Below, piece by piece: positions 54,571 through 63,080 of a DNA stretch of 64,000 nt. The first letter of the stretch is position 1. Each line of letters starts with the position of its first letter. A program made the translations under genes and the position numbers. Source of the stretch: Nitrosarchaeum sp. (GTDB lineage: Archaea; Thermoproteota; Nitrososphaeria; Nitrososphaerales; Nitrosopumilaceae). Where the stretch lies: NCBI GenBank assembly GCA_003569705.1, contig BGOU01000001.1, positions 62,001-126,000 on the forward strand, in the 5' to 3' direction. Below the pieces are notes generated by a model. The model saw only the letters and a list, made by a program, of their open reading frames with translations. It did not search any database and was not told the DNA's origin.

Positions 54571-55212
54571 TTGGAATTTTTATTAGAAAATATACTAAAT
54601 TTGGTTGGATTTTTGGTAGGACTTGCAATAGGAATAATGTCAATAATTGGATTTAGAAATACAGGCAGCCCCACACTATTTAGATTAACAATTGCATTTT
54701 TTTCAATCAGTATAGGATTTTTTGTAATATGGGCAGGATACATGGTAGAGGATTTTGTAATAAAATCAGGCAACATAGAAAGATGGATTCAAACTTTAGG
54801 AATTGTCATTCAAACAGTAGGATACTTTTTCATAGCATTTTCACATAGTATAAAATCATTCTTTCCAAAATCAAAATATTTTAGAACTGTTGGAATTTTT
54901 CCGTTATTCTTAGTGTCTTCTGTACAAATAGAACACATCTTTAGATCTGTTTCATTTATTTTACTAGCTTATGGAGCAATTGAGACAATATTATCATATT
55001 TTGAAAATAAAAACAAAGGAGCTATATCAGTAGCAGTTGGATTAGCATTGTTAGCTCTTGGAGAATTTTTAGGATGGTATTCATTTGTGTTTCCAGAATC
55101 TATATTATATTCAGTTTCTATGATTATCAAAATTGGAGGATTAATTGCATTGTTTATCCCAGTAAGCAAAATTCCTCTAACTAAGATAAAATTTGATGAT
55201 AGTTTAGAGTAA
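54571..55212 (+). CDS. Polytopic membrane protein, 213 aa
   Basis: TTG start. About seven hydrophobic helices fill the sequence (for example LNLVGFLVGLAIGIMSIIGF and VAVGLALLALGEFLGWYSF). There are no charged catalytic motifs and no known transporter signature. Such seven-helix proteins are frequent and unassigned in this phylum. Confidence 0.72.
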   Translation: MEFLLENILNLVGFLVGLAIGIMSIIGFRNTGSPTLFRLTIAFFSISIGFFVIWAGYMVEDFVIKSGNIERWIQTLGIVIQTVGYFFIAFSHSIKSFFPKSKYFRTVGIFPLFLVSSVQIEHIFRSVSFILLAYGAIETILSYFENKNKGAISVAVGLALLALGEFLGWYSFVFPESILYSVSMIIKIGGLIALFIPVSKIPLTKIKFDDSLE

Positions 55213-55337
55213 TTAGTTGCTAGGCTCGAATTAATTACAAAATCAAAATTAGTCAAATTCTTTTATCTTTTTAGTATATTGCAAAATATCAACTCACTCT
55301 CATAGAAATTACAAAATTAACGTATGCAGGGACATAC

Positions 55338-55625
55338 ATGGTTGAATATAGAACACATATGAAAATTATTGGAGATATATTATCCACTACACGTGATGAG
55401 CTCCGAGATGAAGACGGTGCCACAGTAACTTATCTTATTAGAAAGGCTAACATTTCGCATTCTAGAATTTCTAGAATTTTGAAGACTCTAGTGTCTCAAG
55501 GATTGCTAGAACAGGTAGATGTGCAGGGTTCAAACAAATACAGAATTAGTCAGTCAGGACGAGAATTTCTTCAAGCATATTATACATTTACAACTTTTGC
55601 AGATAATTTTGGCCTAACGATCTAG
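55338..55625 (+). CDS. Winged-helix transcription regulator, 95 aa
   Basis: One winged helix: MVEYRTHMKIIGDILSTT, then ANISHSRISRILKTLVSQGLLEQV and SGREFLQAYYTF. It is a close paralogue of the protein at 62525-62806 (shared MVxYRTxMxI, KANxSHSRxS, SGLI/GLLE). The family is strongly expanded in ammonia-oxidising archaea and its members are mostly unassigned. Confidence 0.88.
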   Translation: MVEYRTHMKIIGDILSTTRDELRDEDGATVTYLIRKANISHSRISRILKTLVSQGLLEQVDVQGSNKYRISQSGREFLQAYYTFTTFADNFGLTI

Positions 55626-55711
55626 TCTTCTATTTCTTCAAATTCATCTAAATCATCATCAAAATCATCTTGAAAATCTGTATCTTCATACTCAGATGAT
55701 GGATTAGACAT
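55622..55711 (-). CDS. Tiny acidic protein, 29 aa
   Basis: ATG-started frame MSNPSSEYEDTDFQDDFDDD ending EEIED, overlapping the stop of the convergent regulator gene by 4 bases. The strongly acidic composition could come from chance in a GA-rich stretch, but the frame is clean and the gap has no other use. Treat as tentative. Confidence 0.4.
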   Translation of the reverse strand: MSNPSSEYEDTDFQDDFDDDLDEFEEIED

Positions 55712-55793
55712 GCTACGATTAGAAATTTTTGTTCGTTAAAAAACTTATTCAAATGTAAATGAATAATTAAAGAAAAAAACAGGAAAAAAGTAA

Positions 55794-56393
55794 TTGAAAG
55801 TTAAGTGTAATAAAGAAGGTATTGTAAAAGCAAGTAAAATAATCAAAAGTGGAGGTATTGTTATTTTTCCAACAGATACAGTATATGGAATCGGTTGTAA
55901 TCCATACAATAAAGAAGCGGTTCAAAAAATTTACAAAATTAAATCAAGAGAAATTTCAAAATCACTTCCAATTTTAGCTTTTTCAAAAGATGTAGCAGCA
56001 AAAATTGTAGAATTTGATAAAGATTCAGAAAAAGTTGCACAAAAAATTTGGCCTGGACCTTTAACTTTGATTTTAAAATTAACAGATGAAAAACTTAAAG
56101 CATCACTAAATGTGAATGATAAAATTGCAATTAGAGTTCCAAAACATAAATGTACGTTAGGACTTTTAGAAAAATGCAATTTTGTGATTGGAACGAGTGC
56201 AAATATTTCTGGAACTGGTTCATTTAAGAACCCACAAGAGTGTTATCAAAATATCAGCGGTTTTGATCTTTTCTTAGATGGTGGAACAATAACAAGTGAA
56301 GGTGAATCAACAATAATTGAATTTGAAGAAGGGAAATTGAAAATTCACAGAGAAGGAGTTTTAACACGAAAGGAGATCTTGAAAATACTTTGA
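55794..56393 (+). CDS. sua5: Threonylcarbamoyl-AMP synthase (Sua5/YrdC)
   Basis: The 199-aa YrdC domain starts at TTG 55794 and has IIKSGGIVIFPTDTVYGIGC, IYKIKSREISKSLPILAF, the IWPGPLTLILK motif and the GTSANISGTGSF loop. It makes threonylcarbamoyl-AMP, the donor for t6A37 in tRNA. It is the short form without the C-terminal Sua5 domain. A THUMP protein follows with a 4-base overlap, and a Cgi121 fusion for the next t6A step is 0.5 kb away. Confidence 0.93.
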   Translation: MKVKCNKEGIVKASKIIKSGGIVIFPTDTVYGIGCNPYNKEAVQKIYKIKSREISKSLPILAFSKDVAAKIVEFDKDSEKVAQKIWPGPLTLILKLTDEKLKASLNVNDKIAIRVPKHKCTLGLLEKCNFVIGTSANISGTGSFKNPQECYQNISGFDLFLDGGTITSEGESTIIEFEEGKLKIHREGVLTRKEILKIL

Positions 56394-56910
56394 ATCTAAT
56401 AATTACGTGCGCCAGACATTTAGAAACGGAAACTAGGCAAGAATTAATGGGTATTTTAGAAAAAATAGGAGATTCAGAACCTACAATAACTATCACAAAT
56501 ATGTCAGGAATTTTAACTGCTGAAACAAAATTGGAGTCAATAGAAGTTGTAAAAAAGATCAAAGAGATGCTACTAGACGAGCCATGGTGTATAAGGTATT
56601 GTCTAAGAATAATCCCTATTCAAAAAATTACAGAAACTAAGATTGAAAGTATTGAGGAAGAAATTACGGATTTAATCAAATTGATTTCTAATGGAGAATC
56701 ATATAGAATATCAATTGAGAAAAGAAATTCTAACATTTCAAGTCAAGAATTAATTTCTAGAGTAGCAAAAAAATTGAAAATAAAGTATCATTGGAATTTC
56801 CTGACAAAATTATATTAATTGAAGTATTAGGAAATAAAACAGGAATTGCAATCGTTAAAAAAGAAGATATTTTGAGCGTAGAAAAAACAAAGAGAAGTAT
56901 ATCAGAGTAA
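56390..56910 (+). pseudogene. THUMP-domain protein (Tan1-like), frameshifted
   Basis: The original frame reads LIITCARHLETETRQELMGIL, GILTAETKL and IRYCLRIIPIQKITET, a THUMP RNA-binding domain as in Tan1, the adaptor for tRNA ac4C acetylation. It breaks after RVAKKL at 56765. The next frame continues IENKVSLEFPDKIILIEVLG to IAIVKKEDILSV and a TAA at 56908-56910. An eighth A in the A7 run at 56766-56772 joins them into about 174 aa. Overlaps sua5 by 4 bases, so both act on tRNA. Confidence 0.8.
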
Positions 56911-57675
56911 AATTGCAGCTTTTTCTATCAATATATCTTCAAGAGGATTTTTTGATAAAACTGTAGTAAGTTGTGTATCAGTTATTTTAAAATATTTTTT
57001 TAGAAATAAAGTATTATCTTTCGAAAATATTTTAACAGACATAAAATTCAATTCTTTGTAAAGTGCATCCAATATTTTTTTATTGCCAAGAGCAATCAAT
57101 ACAAAATTTTGTTTTGGTTTGATTCCAGCAGAATTAATCGCAGAAGAAATTTGTGAAGAAATAGCAAAGCGCATTAAAATATCCATTTCAAATTTATTTG
57201 AAAGCAAGATATCATTTTTATCAGAAGAAACAGATAATGAAATGATTTTTTTCAAATGATAATTGTTTAGGATGAAATTACTAGATATTGCCTGAAGTTT
57301 AATTCCAGGAAATTGTTTTCGGAGTGTATCAAGATAAGTGACGTCAATTTGTTTTTGACCTTGAATTTCAATAACCTGAATTAATTTGGTGGAGACATTA
57401 AAAATTAGTCTTTTAGATGAACCTCCATGAATAACAGGAATTATACTTACTACATCGTCATTTTTTATGTTAGTCATCTTTCCTTCCATAGCAGAAGAAT
57501 CTACACCATTAATTGCTATGAGTATATTTTCAACATCTAATTTAGGAGTATTAACAGGTTTTAGTTCTAAGAGCAAATCAAGGAGTTCTTGAATAGAGAT
57601 ATCAAATTTATCAATTTTTAATGTATCAGTAAAAAATGACTTTTTTGCCCCTCCTACAAGTTTAATCATTATCAT
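56902..57675 (-). CDS. MoaD/ThiS-like domain fused to KEOPS subunit Cgi121
   Basis: Residues 1-86 form a ubiquitin-like beta-grasp domain with the MoaD/ThiS ending VSIIPVIHGGSS; the double Gly (84-85) is normally the C-terminus. Residues about 95-250 match Cgi121: ISSNFILNNYHLKKII, then MDILMRFAISSQISSAINSAGIKPKQNFVLIALG. Cgi121 binds Bud32 and the tRNA end in the KEOPS complex that makes t6A. The fusion is unusual. Sua5 lies 0.5 kb upstream on the other strand. The function of the beta-grasp part is unknown. Confidence 0.82.
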   Translation of the reverse strand: MIMIKLVGGAKKSFFTDTLKIDKFDISIQELLDLLLELKPVNTPKLDVENILIAINGVDSSAMEGKMTNIKNDDVVSIIPVIHGGSSKRLIFNVSTKLIQVIEIQGQKQIDVTYLDTLRKQFPGIKLQAISSNFILNNYHLKKIISLSVSSDKNDILLSNKFEMDILMRFAISSQISSAINSAGIKPKQNFVLIALGNKKILDALYKELNFMSVKIFSKDNTLFLKKYFKITDTQLTTVLSKNPLEDILIEKAAILL

Positions 57676-57726
57676 TTATTGATCATCAACAATGTTAAAA
57701 ATTAATTTTTTGTTTTATTATACAAT

Positions 57727-58049
57727 TTATTCTTCTGCATCTTCATTTGTTTCTGATTCAGATATTATTTCAATATCTTGCTCTTGGATGACATCTTCAT
57801 CCTCAGAGATTTTTTCTTTCAAGGTATAATTTTCGAGTTTAGAAGATTCTATTTGAGATTGTTTTGTATTTTCTTCGCGGATTTCTTTTTAATAAATTTA
57901 GTAATATAGCCTGCAATTTCATTTTTTAGTCCTTTTGAACGAATTATAGCTATTTGATCTAAGACTTTTTTATTATCAGCAAAATCGACTCCAAATTTTG
58001 GCTTGTGTTCGTCTAATACTTCATAAGAAAGACGCTTAATTCTATCCAC
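57727..58049 (-). CDS. rps17e: 30S ribosomal protein S17e, acidic tail probably frameshifted
   Basis: MDRIKRLSYEVLDEHKPKFGVDFADNKKVL and IRSKGLKNEIAGYITKFIKK are the S17e core. As read, the frame ends after 66 aa at 57849. The adjoining frame runs on without stops (EIREENTKQSQIESSKLENY ... ISESETNEDAEE) to a TAA at 57727-57729. One more A in the run matching plus-strand T5 (57886-57890) joins them into about 107 aa. The 66-aa form would already hold the whole fold, so the gene is functional either way. Confidence 0.82.
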
Positions 58050-58080
58050 TCTTCGTGTAATGAACTAGGGTTTTTTATAC

Positions 58081-58836
58081 CTATATTCGAAGGAATGATT
58101 TTGAATTTTCCTCTAATAATGAAGCCATTTCATCATATGATTTACCAAGTATTTTTGATGCACAAAATACAACACTTGGAATAAAACTAATTTGTCCAGA
58201 TTTCATTTCAAAGCACTTTGAAAACTTTACAGGGCCATCGGTTTCAACAAGAATTTTTGTTTCAGATGTTTTAGATAATAACATCTGTTTGTCATTTGCA
58301 TAAATCATAACAGGGCCATATGAAACAAAAAAATCCATATCCATTGCTTTTTGAAGTTGTTTTTTACTTCCATCAAACCAATGAAGTAATGCATGCTTAG
58401 TGTCATAAGAAGTCATTATAGAAAATATTTCATCAAGACTTTTACGGGAATGAATTGAAACAGGTTTTTGGAATTTTTCTGCAAGAGAAAGAAGAGTTTC
58501 AAAAAAATGGAGTTGTCTTTTGTTATCTTCAATAGATTTTACATATGTGGGATCTAGTCCGATTTCTCCAATACCAGAAATATGTTGTTGATTTTCACTA
58601 ATTAGATTTATCATCAATTCTAAATCATCATTTGTGCGTTCTGGATGAATTCCAATAAAAGGTAGAATTAGTTTGCTTTTTTTTCCAATCTCCAAAGTTT
58701 TTTTTGAGGTTACAATGTCCATTGAAACACAACAAGCTTTGATTTTCATATTTTCCATGCCCTTAATTATATAATCCAAATCAGATTGATAATCTGGATC
58801 AGATAAATGAATATGAGAATCATATAACCAAGTCAT
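58081..58836 (-). CDS. TatD-family metal-dependent hydrolase
   Basis: Starting at ATG 58836 the protein reads MTWLYDSHIHLSDPDYQSDL, with the metal HxH at the N-terminus. Then come FIGIHPERT, GIGEIGLDPTYVKS, PVSIHSRKS, HALLHWFDGSKK and VETDGP: all TatD sites (two metals). A further ATG at 58896 would add 20 residues and leave only 33 bases for the divergent histone promoter, so the shorter start is preferred. Archaeal TatD enzymes are DNases or unknown hydrolases. Confidence 0.88.
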   Translation of the reverse strand: MTWLYDSHIHLSDPDYQSDLDYIIKGMENMKIKACCVSMDIVTSKKTLEIGKKSKLILPFIGIHPERTNDDLELMINLISENQQHISGIGEIGLDPTYVKSIEDNKRQLHFFETLLSLAEKFQKPVSIHSRKSLDEIFSIMTSYDTKHALLHWFDGSKKQLQKAMDMDFFVSYGPVMIYANDKQMLLSKTSETKILVETDGPVKFSKCFEMKSGQISFIPSVVFCASKILGKSYDEMASLLEENSKSFLRI

Positions 58837-58929
58837 TGCTTCAAATTTCAAAATAGTCTGTATAAATCGATTCCTTAGTAAGATTTTTTCACTCACAATC
58901 TTTTATCGGAAAAAAGAAAAGAGTAATCA

Positions 58930-59145
58930 GTGAAATCATCAGAACTTGGTATTTCAGCAATGTATAGAATTTTAAAAAAAGCAGGTGCTGAGAGAGTCAG
59001 TGACGAATCAGCAGAAGAACTGAGAGGCATAATTGAAGAATTGGCTAACAATATTGCAAAAAGTGCAGTGGATATGGCCTCTCATGCAGGAAGAAAAACG
59101 ATAAAAGCAGAAGATATCAAACTTGCTGCAAAACCATTTATTTAA
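58930..59145 (+). CDS. Archaeal histone
   Basis: A 71-aa histone fold starting at [24 protein letters not shown], central helix [32 protein letters not shown] and [11 protein letters not shown]. The [12 protein letters not shown] end is the classic DNA-contacting signature. It dimerises and wraps DNA. The tRNA-Cys gene follows 45 bases downstream. Confidence 0.95.
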   Translation: MKSSELGISAMYRILKKAGAERVSDESAEELRGIIEELANNIAKSAVDMASHAGRKTIKAEDIKLAAKPFI

Positions 59146-59190
59146 TTTTAATCTAAAGAGTTTAATTATTCATTTCATATTTTTCAAAAC

Positions 59191-59262
59191 GGTGCGGTGG
59201 CAGAACGGTTATGCGTGAGCCTGCAAAGCTTATACAAAGGGGTTCGACTCCCTTCCTCACCT
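59191..59262 (+). tRNA. tRNA-Cys(GCA)
   Basis: Cloverleaf with acceptor GGTGCGG/CCTCACC (one C-U mismatch at the fifth pair), anticodon stem TGAGC/GCTTA around loop CTGCAAA (anticodon GCA) and T arm AGGGG-TTCGACT-CCCTT. CCA is not encoded directly after the discriminator. Confidence 0.88.
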
Positions 59263-59271
59263 TCCAGTATT

Positions 59272-59694
59272 TTAAATCAATTCAACAATTACTTGTCCCT
59301 TCATCCAAGGATGTAATGTACAAAAATAATCATAGGTTCCAATATTTTCAAAAATAAATGTAAATGATCCTTCAGGATCTAAATACCCACTATCAAAAAG
59401 TCCACTTGGTTTATCATAATAACCAGAAGTTACACTATGAAATGCAACATCTTCATTTACCCAAGTGACTGAATCATGTTGTTTTATTATAATTTTGGAT
59501 GGAGTGTAACAAGAATCAGTTTTTTCACATCCTGGACGTGAAACTTTTGTAGACATAACAACATCTCCTTTGATGATCATTTTTGGTTCATCAACATGAG
59601 TAAAATTAGCATTTTGATACAAGATTACAATTCCTAATGTTATTCCTACGATTATTACGATGAATGAGCTTGTTACTATTTTTTTTCTCTCCAA
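59272..59694 (-). CDS. Membrane-anchored cupredoxin
   Basis: The N-terminal helix (SSFIVIIVGITLGIVILYQ) anchors a 100-aa blue-copper domain. Ligands visible: His in VAFHSVTSGYYD, then Cys, His and Met in YFCTLHPWMKG. A Cys pair (CEKTDSCY) adds a likely disulphide. Similar to amicyanin/plastocyanin-type carriers. Electron transfer in ammonia oxidation is the probable role. Related in type to the protein at 7246-7797. Confidence 0.9.
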   Translation of the reverse strand: MERKKIVTSSFIVIIVGITLGIVILYQNANFTHVDEPKMIIKGDVVMSTKVSRPGCEKTDSCYTPSKIIIKQHDSVTWVNEDVAFHSVTSGYYDKPSGLFDSGYLDPEGSFTFIFENIGTYDYFCTLHPWMKGQVIVELI

Positions 59695-59769
59695 ATTACA
59701 TCACATATAGAACTGAGTTATTATGTAATTACCAAATTCTCTAAATATATAACACATTAGGAAAGCCAC

Positions 59770-61521
59770 TTGGCACAAAACGGTAATGGGTTATTAGAGT
59801 ACATTCCAGGTTCGCATACTCTATTAACTCAAAAAAATTCTAGTATGCCTTTAGAAGGATTTTCAGAAAATGTCAGAGGAAGCATACAAGAGTATGCTGA
59901 AAATTCAAAGAGTGAGGTAGAAAAAGGAAATAATTTTCTTCAGTGGGTCCTTACACGAGTTTTTGAGGCTACAGAAGATGATGCAGCAGATGCAATTGTA
60001 GATGGCGCAAATGATCTTGGTATTGATGCATATCTTCCAGTAGATTTTTCAGATAATACTATTCGTCTATTTCAATCAAAATATGGAACATCTCATTCAT
60101 TTGAAGCGATTGCCAAATTCAAAGAAGATGCAAAACGTTTACTTGGAAAAGATGTATCAAAAATGAGGCCTGAATTAGCACAGCTTGTTACAAAAATCAA
60201 GGAAAAAAATCTAAAAATAAAATGCTGTTATGTAACAGATCAAAAAGTAGAGTATCAAGACGAATTAATTGAAATCATAGATATTGAAAAAATTATACAA
60301 AAATTATGGGAGAGAATAAAAAAACCAGCTGCTGGAAAAAGATCATCAATAAAATTAGAAAGAATGCTTAGACATAACAATACAATTCTTGGGATTTTGA
60401 AATTAAGAGAGTTGACAGAATTTGTCAACAAAAATAAAGACTATGTTTTTGAATCAAATATCAGACAATGGATGCAATTTAAAACAACGGTAAACAAAGG
60501 ATTACGCGAAACCCTTCAGAGTAATCCAGGAAAATTTTTCTATTATAATAACGGAATTACAATTGTAGTTAGTGATTTTGAAGAGTTGGGAGATAACATG
60601 ATTGAACTCCATGCACCACAAATTGTAAATGGTGCACAAACATCCAATTCAATTCTTGATCATTCAAAACGAACTAAAAATATGGATGGTTCTATGACAG
60701 TCACCATAATAAAAGCAGATGACGAACAAGAACAAAATAACATTACAAAATACAGGAATTCACAAAATTCAGTTAGAGGAAAAGATCTTGTTTCATTAAT
60801 GGATTTTCATAAATCTATTAAATCACAATTAAAAAATTGTGGATATTTTTATGAGATTCAAGCAGGATCGTTTGACACAAAATCAAAATCAAAACAATCA
60901 GAATATGAAGGAGATTCCATATACAATGAGTATCTTCCAGATAATCATAAAAAAGTAATTGTAGCAAAAGATGCAATTCAGGCTCTTGTAGCTGGAATTG
61001 AACAAAGACCTACAGAGGCATATAGTTCTCCAGCTCAATTTCTTCCAAGAGGAAGTAAATATGATGACATATTCAATGATAATCTGAAAGATGATTACAG
61101 AATTTTACTTTATCCATATCTTGTCAAAGAGTATGCAAAAAAAACATTAAAGTATGGAAAGCAAGGTGGACATAAAACAAAAAGATATGCAACTTTGTTT
61201 TATGTTGGAGTTTACTTTAGAATTTTACATAAAAAAATCCTAGAAACTAGAGGGGATTTTAAAAGTGATGTAAGAAAAATGGAACCCATATTTCGTAGTT
61301 TTAAACTAAATTCTAGAATTTTAAAAATTGCAGATGTTGTCGTGACTAAATTTTTAGAAGATACTGTGGTAGATGATGAAATAGAATTAGCAAATACAAA
61401 ACATAATTTCTTCTCACAACATGTTTGGAATGATGCAATGCTCAGAGTTGTAGATAAAAAAATAAGACAGGAAGAAGAAGAAATCCTAGCCTTGAAAAAA
61501 CTTGCAAACAACTTGTTTTAG
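59770..61521 (+). CDS. AIPR-family anti-phage protein with nuclease-like N-terminal domain
   Basis: The 583-aa protein starts at TTG. The N-terminal region (about 35-150) has a PD-(D/E)XK-like pattern (DLGIDAYLPV ... RLFQSKYG: Asp, then Gln-x-Lys), as in Mrr-type nucleases. The AIPR core holds FFYYNNGITIVVSDFEEL, APQIVNGAQTSNSI and KYRNSQNSVRGKDLVSLM. AIPR proteins (abortive infection phage resistance) are associated with defence systems. No partner gene is beside it, so it may act alone. A hairpin follows its stop. Confidence 0.88.
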   Translation: MAQNGNGLLEYIPGSHTLLTQKNSSMPLEGFSENVRGSIQEYAENSKSEVEKGNNFLQWVLTRVFEATEDDAADAIVDGANDLGIDAYLPVDFSDNTIRLFQSKYGTSHSFEAIAKFKEDAKRLLGKDVSKMRPELAQLVTKIKEKNLKIKCCYVTDQKVEYQDELIEIIDIEKIIQKLWERIKKPAAGKRSSIKLERMLRHNNTILGILKLRELTEFVNKNKDYVFESNIRQWMQFKTTVNKGLRETLQSNPGKFFYYNNGITIVVSDFEELGDNMIELHAPQIVNGAQTSNSILDHSKRTKNMDGSMTVTIIKADDEQEQNNITKYRNSQNSVRGKDLVSLMDFHKSIKSQLKNCGYFYEIQAGSFDTKSKSKQSEYEGDSIYNEYLPDNHKKVIVAKDAIQALVAGIEQRPTEAYSSPAQFLPRGSKYDDIFNDNLKDDYRILLYPYLVKEYAKKTLKYGKQGGHKTKRYATLFYVGVYFRILHKKILETRGDFKSDVRKMEPIFRSFKLNSRILKIADVVVTKFLEDTVVDDEIELANTKHNFFSQHVWNDAMLRVVDKKIRQEEEEILALKKLANNLF

Positions 61522-61530
61522 ATTTTAAAA

Positions 61531-61589
61531 TAGGTAGAAGTCTAACCAAGTAAAAATTTGCAGGAGGTTTACATTGGTCAGACTACCTA
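61531..61589 (+). terminator. Imperfect hairpin downstream of the AIPR gene
   Basis: taggtag (61531-61537) with a following TCTaACCAA pairs with TTGGTcAGA and ctaccta, giving about 15 pairs with a small bulge and a loop of roughly 22 bases. It begins 10 bases after the AIPR stop. It may be a terminator, an RNA stabiliser, or a small RNA; the region contains no other gene. Confidence 0.4.
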
Positions 61590-61687
61590 CCTAGAATTCA
61601 TATAAACCAGTATTATTTAACATGATTTTTCAAATATATTCCTAAATCCAGAATCTTTTTTATATAGATTAAAGGAGCAGAATTACT

Positions 61688-61852
61688 TTGGGATCTAAAG
61701 AGAAATGTACAATTTGTAGTGATAAAATATCATTGCACTTCAATCCTATGGAAGAATGGGGAATTAAAGGTCCACTCTGTGGAAAATGTTATTCAAAAAA
61801 GATCGATAAGCATTACGTGGGAGATCACGTTAGAGTAAATAAAGAAGAATAG
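61688..61852 (+). CDS. Small zinc-binding protein, 54 aa
   Basis: TTG start: GSKEKCTICSDKISLHFNPM, then GPLCGKCYSKKIDKHYVGDH. Two Cys pairs (CTIC, CGKC) plus His make a single zinc site. The gene is convergent with the next gene (2-base gap). Function unknown; such proteins recur in this phylum. Confidence 0.65.
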   Translation: MGSKEKCTICSDKISLHFNPMEEWGIKGPLCGKCYSKKIDKHYVGDHVRVNKEE

Positions 61853-61854
61853 AA

Positions 61855-62439
61855 TTAGCCAGATTTTGAATATTTGTTAACATAAATACAATTCCATGCA
61901 AGTGGATCTTCTTTTACATTTTTTTCTTCAAGAAATGCAATATCAGTGATTGTTTTTTTTCTTTTTAGTAAAGTCACTTGAAAACTAGAAAATTTTTTGC
62001 AATTACATTCATTGTATAAACATACATCATCATCACCTTCATCGTGATCCTCCGCAGCATGTCCACAATCACATAATGCATCATTTTTTACATCTTTACG
62101 CGATTTTTTAGTGTAAATACCTAATCGTAGATATGCTTCGCCATCGTGTCCTTTCTTGAATCGCTCATAATTTTCTGATTTTTGTAAAACCTTAAAAAAA
62201 GAGAAGTTGGATTCCGGGCGCTGAGAATCAGAACCAATTATGAACCAGTATTGATCGTCGATCTCAACAAATCTAATCTTTATTGACGAATCTAGCCACC
62301 AATGTATTGTATCATGCCAAATAGTTGAAGCCTCTTTTCTATCAGTAAATAGAGGTACAACATTCATTCTAAGATCATAATAGCGATATGCAACGCCCAT
62401 AAAATTATCAAACCATGGATTGGGAGATTGAGATGGCAA
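61855..62439 (-). CDS. Conserved hypothetical protein with Cys/His zinc motif
   Basis: The 194-aa protein has an N-terminal globular part rich in Trp/Tyr (AYRYYDLRMNVVPLFTDR, IRFVEIDDQYWFIIGSD) and a Cys/His insert, CDCGHAAEDHDE followed by CLYNECNCKKF. The insert has a CxCGHxxxxH layout with further Cys and should bind zinc. Family not recognised. Confidence 0.68.
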   Translation of the reverse strand: MPSQSPNPWFDNFMGVAYRYYDLRMNVVPLFTDRKEASTIWHDTIHWWLDSSIKIRFVEIDDQYWFIIGSDSQRPESNFSFFKVLQKSENYERFKKGHDGEAYLRLGIYTKKSRKDVKNDALCDCGHAAEDHDEGDDDVCLYNECNCKKFSSFQVTLLKRKKTITDIAFLEEKNVKEDPLAWNCIYVNKYSKSG

Positions 62440-62524
62440 TATAACAAAAATCAGGACAGAGTGTATTTATCTGATCTGAATTGGTGGTTATACCCTTATA
62501 TTTCAGTTTTATACTTACTACCGT

Positions 62525-62806
62525 ATGGTTTCCTATAGAACAAGCATGCAGATTGTTGCAGATCTTTTGACTGTTACTGAACAGTCAGGTCAACAGGGTA
62601 TCAAAACAACATCACTACTTACAAAGGCAAATTTATCACATTCCAGATTATCAAAATTTTTGGAAAATTTAACAGGTTCTGGATTAATCAATAAAATAGA
62701 ATTTGATAATAAAAATACATTTGTAATAACTGAAAAAGGAAGACAGTATTTGGAATCTTACGCAAAATTTGCAAGTATTGCAGAATCTTTTGGATTAGAA
62801 CTATAA
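62525..62806 (+). CDS. Winged-helix transcription regulator, paralogue of 55338-55625
   Basis: A 93-aa single winged helix: MVSYRTSMQIVADLLTVTEQ, TKANLSHSRLSKFLENLTGSGLI and KGRQYLESYAKFASIAES. It shares length, start and HTH with the other regulator in this window. The start ATG lies close behind a TATA-like stretch (ttatacttac). Targets unknown. Confidence 0.88.
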   Translation: MVSYRTSMQIVADLLTVTEQSGQQGIKTTSLLTKANLSHSRLSKFLENLTGSGLINKIEFDNKNTFVITEKGRQYLESYAKFASIAESFGLEL

Positions 62807-62809
62807 AAT

Positions 62810-63022
62810 TTATTTTTTAGATCTTCTTTTTATGTTATCTTTTTGTTTTTGCTTTCTTTCCTTATATGAGCTATAAATGATAATTACGCATATACCTGCG
62901 ATCGCGGCATAAAATAATGGAATTAGTGGGTGTGCTCGAACTTCTCCCGTAGCAGGTGTTATGAATGCTATAGGTATTGTAACAATGAGAAAAATCATAA
63001 CTACTAGGAGATATTTATCCAC
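62810..63022 (-). CDS. Small two-helix membrane protein, 70 aa
   Basis: Two hydrophobic helices (MVIFLIVTIPIAFITPATG and LIPLFYAAIAGICVIIIYSSY) and a basic tail (KERKQKQKDNIKRRSKK). It has the same layout as the divergent protein at 63081-63263. The 58-base space between the two starts holds their shared promoter region. Confidence 0.65.
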   Translation of the reverse strand: MDKYLLVVMIFLIVTIPIAFITPATGEVRAHPLIPLFYAAIAGICVIIIYSSYKERKQKQKDNIKRRSKK

Positions 63023-63080
63023 ATCTGATAGGATTTACAAAACCATATATCTTTTTGATTTAAGCGATAATAGAAAAATC

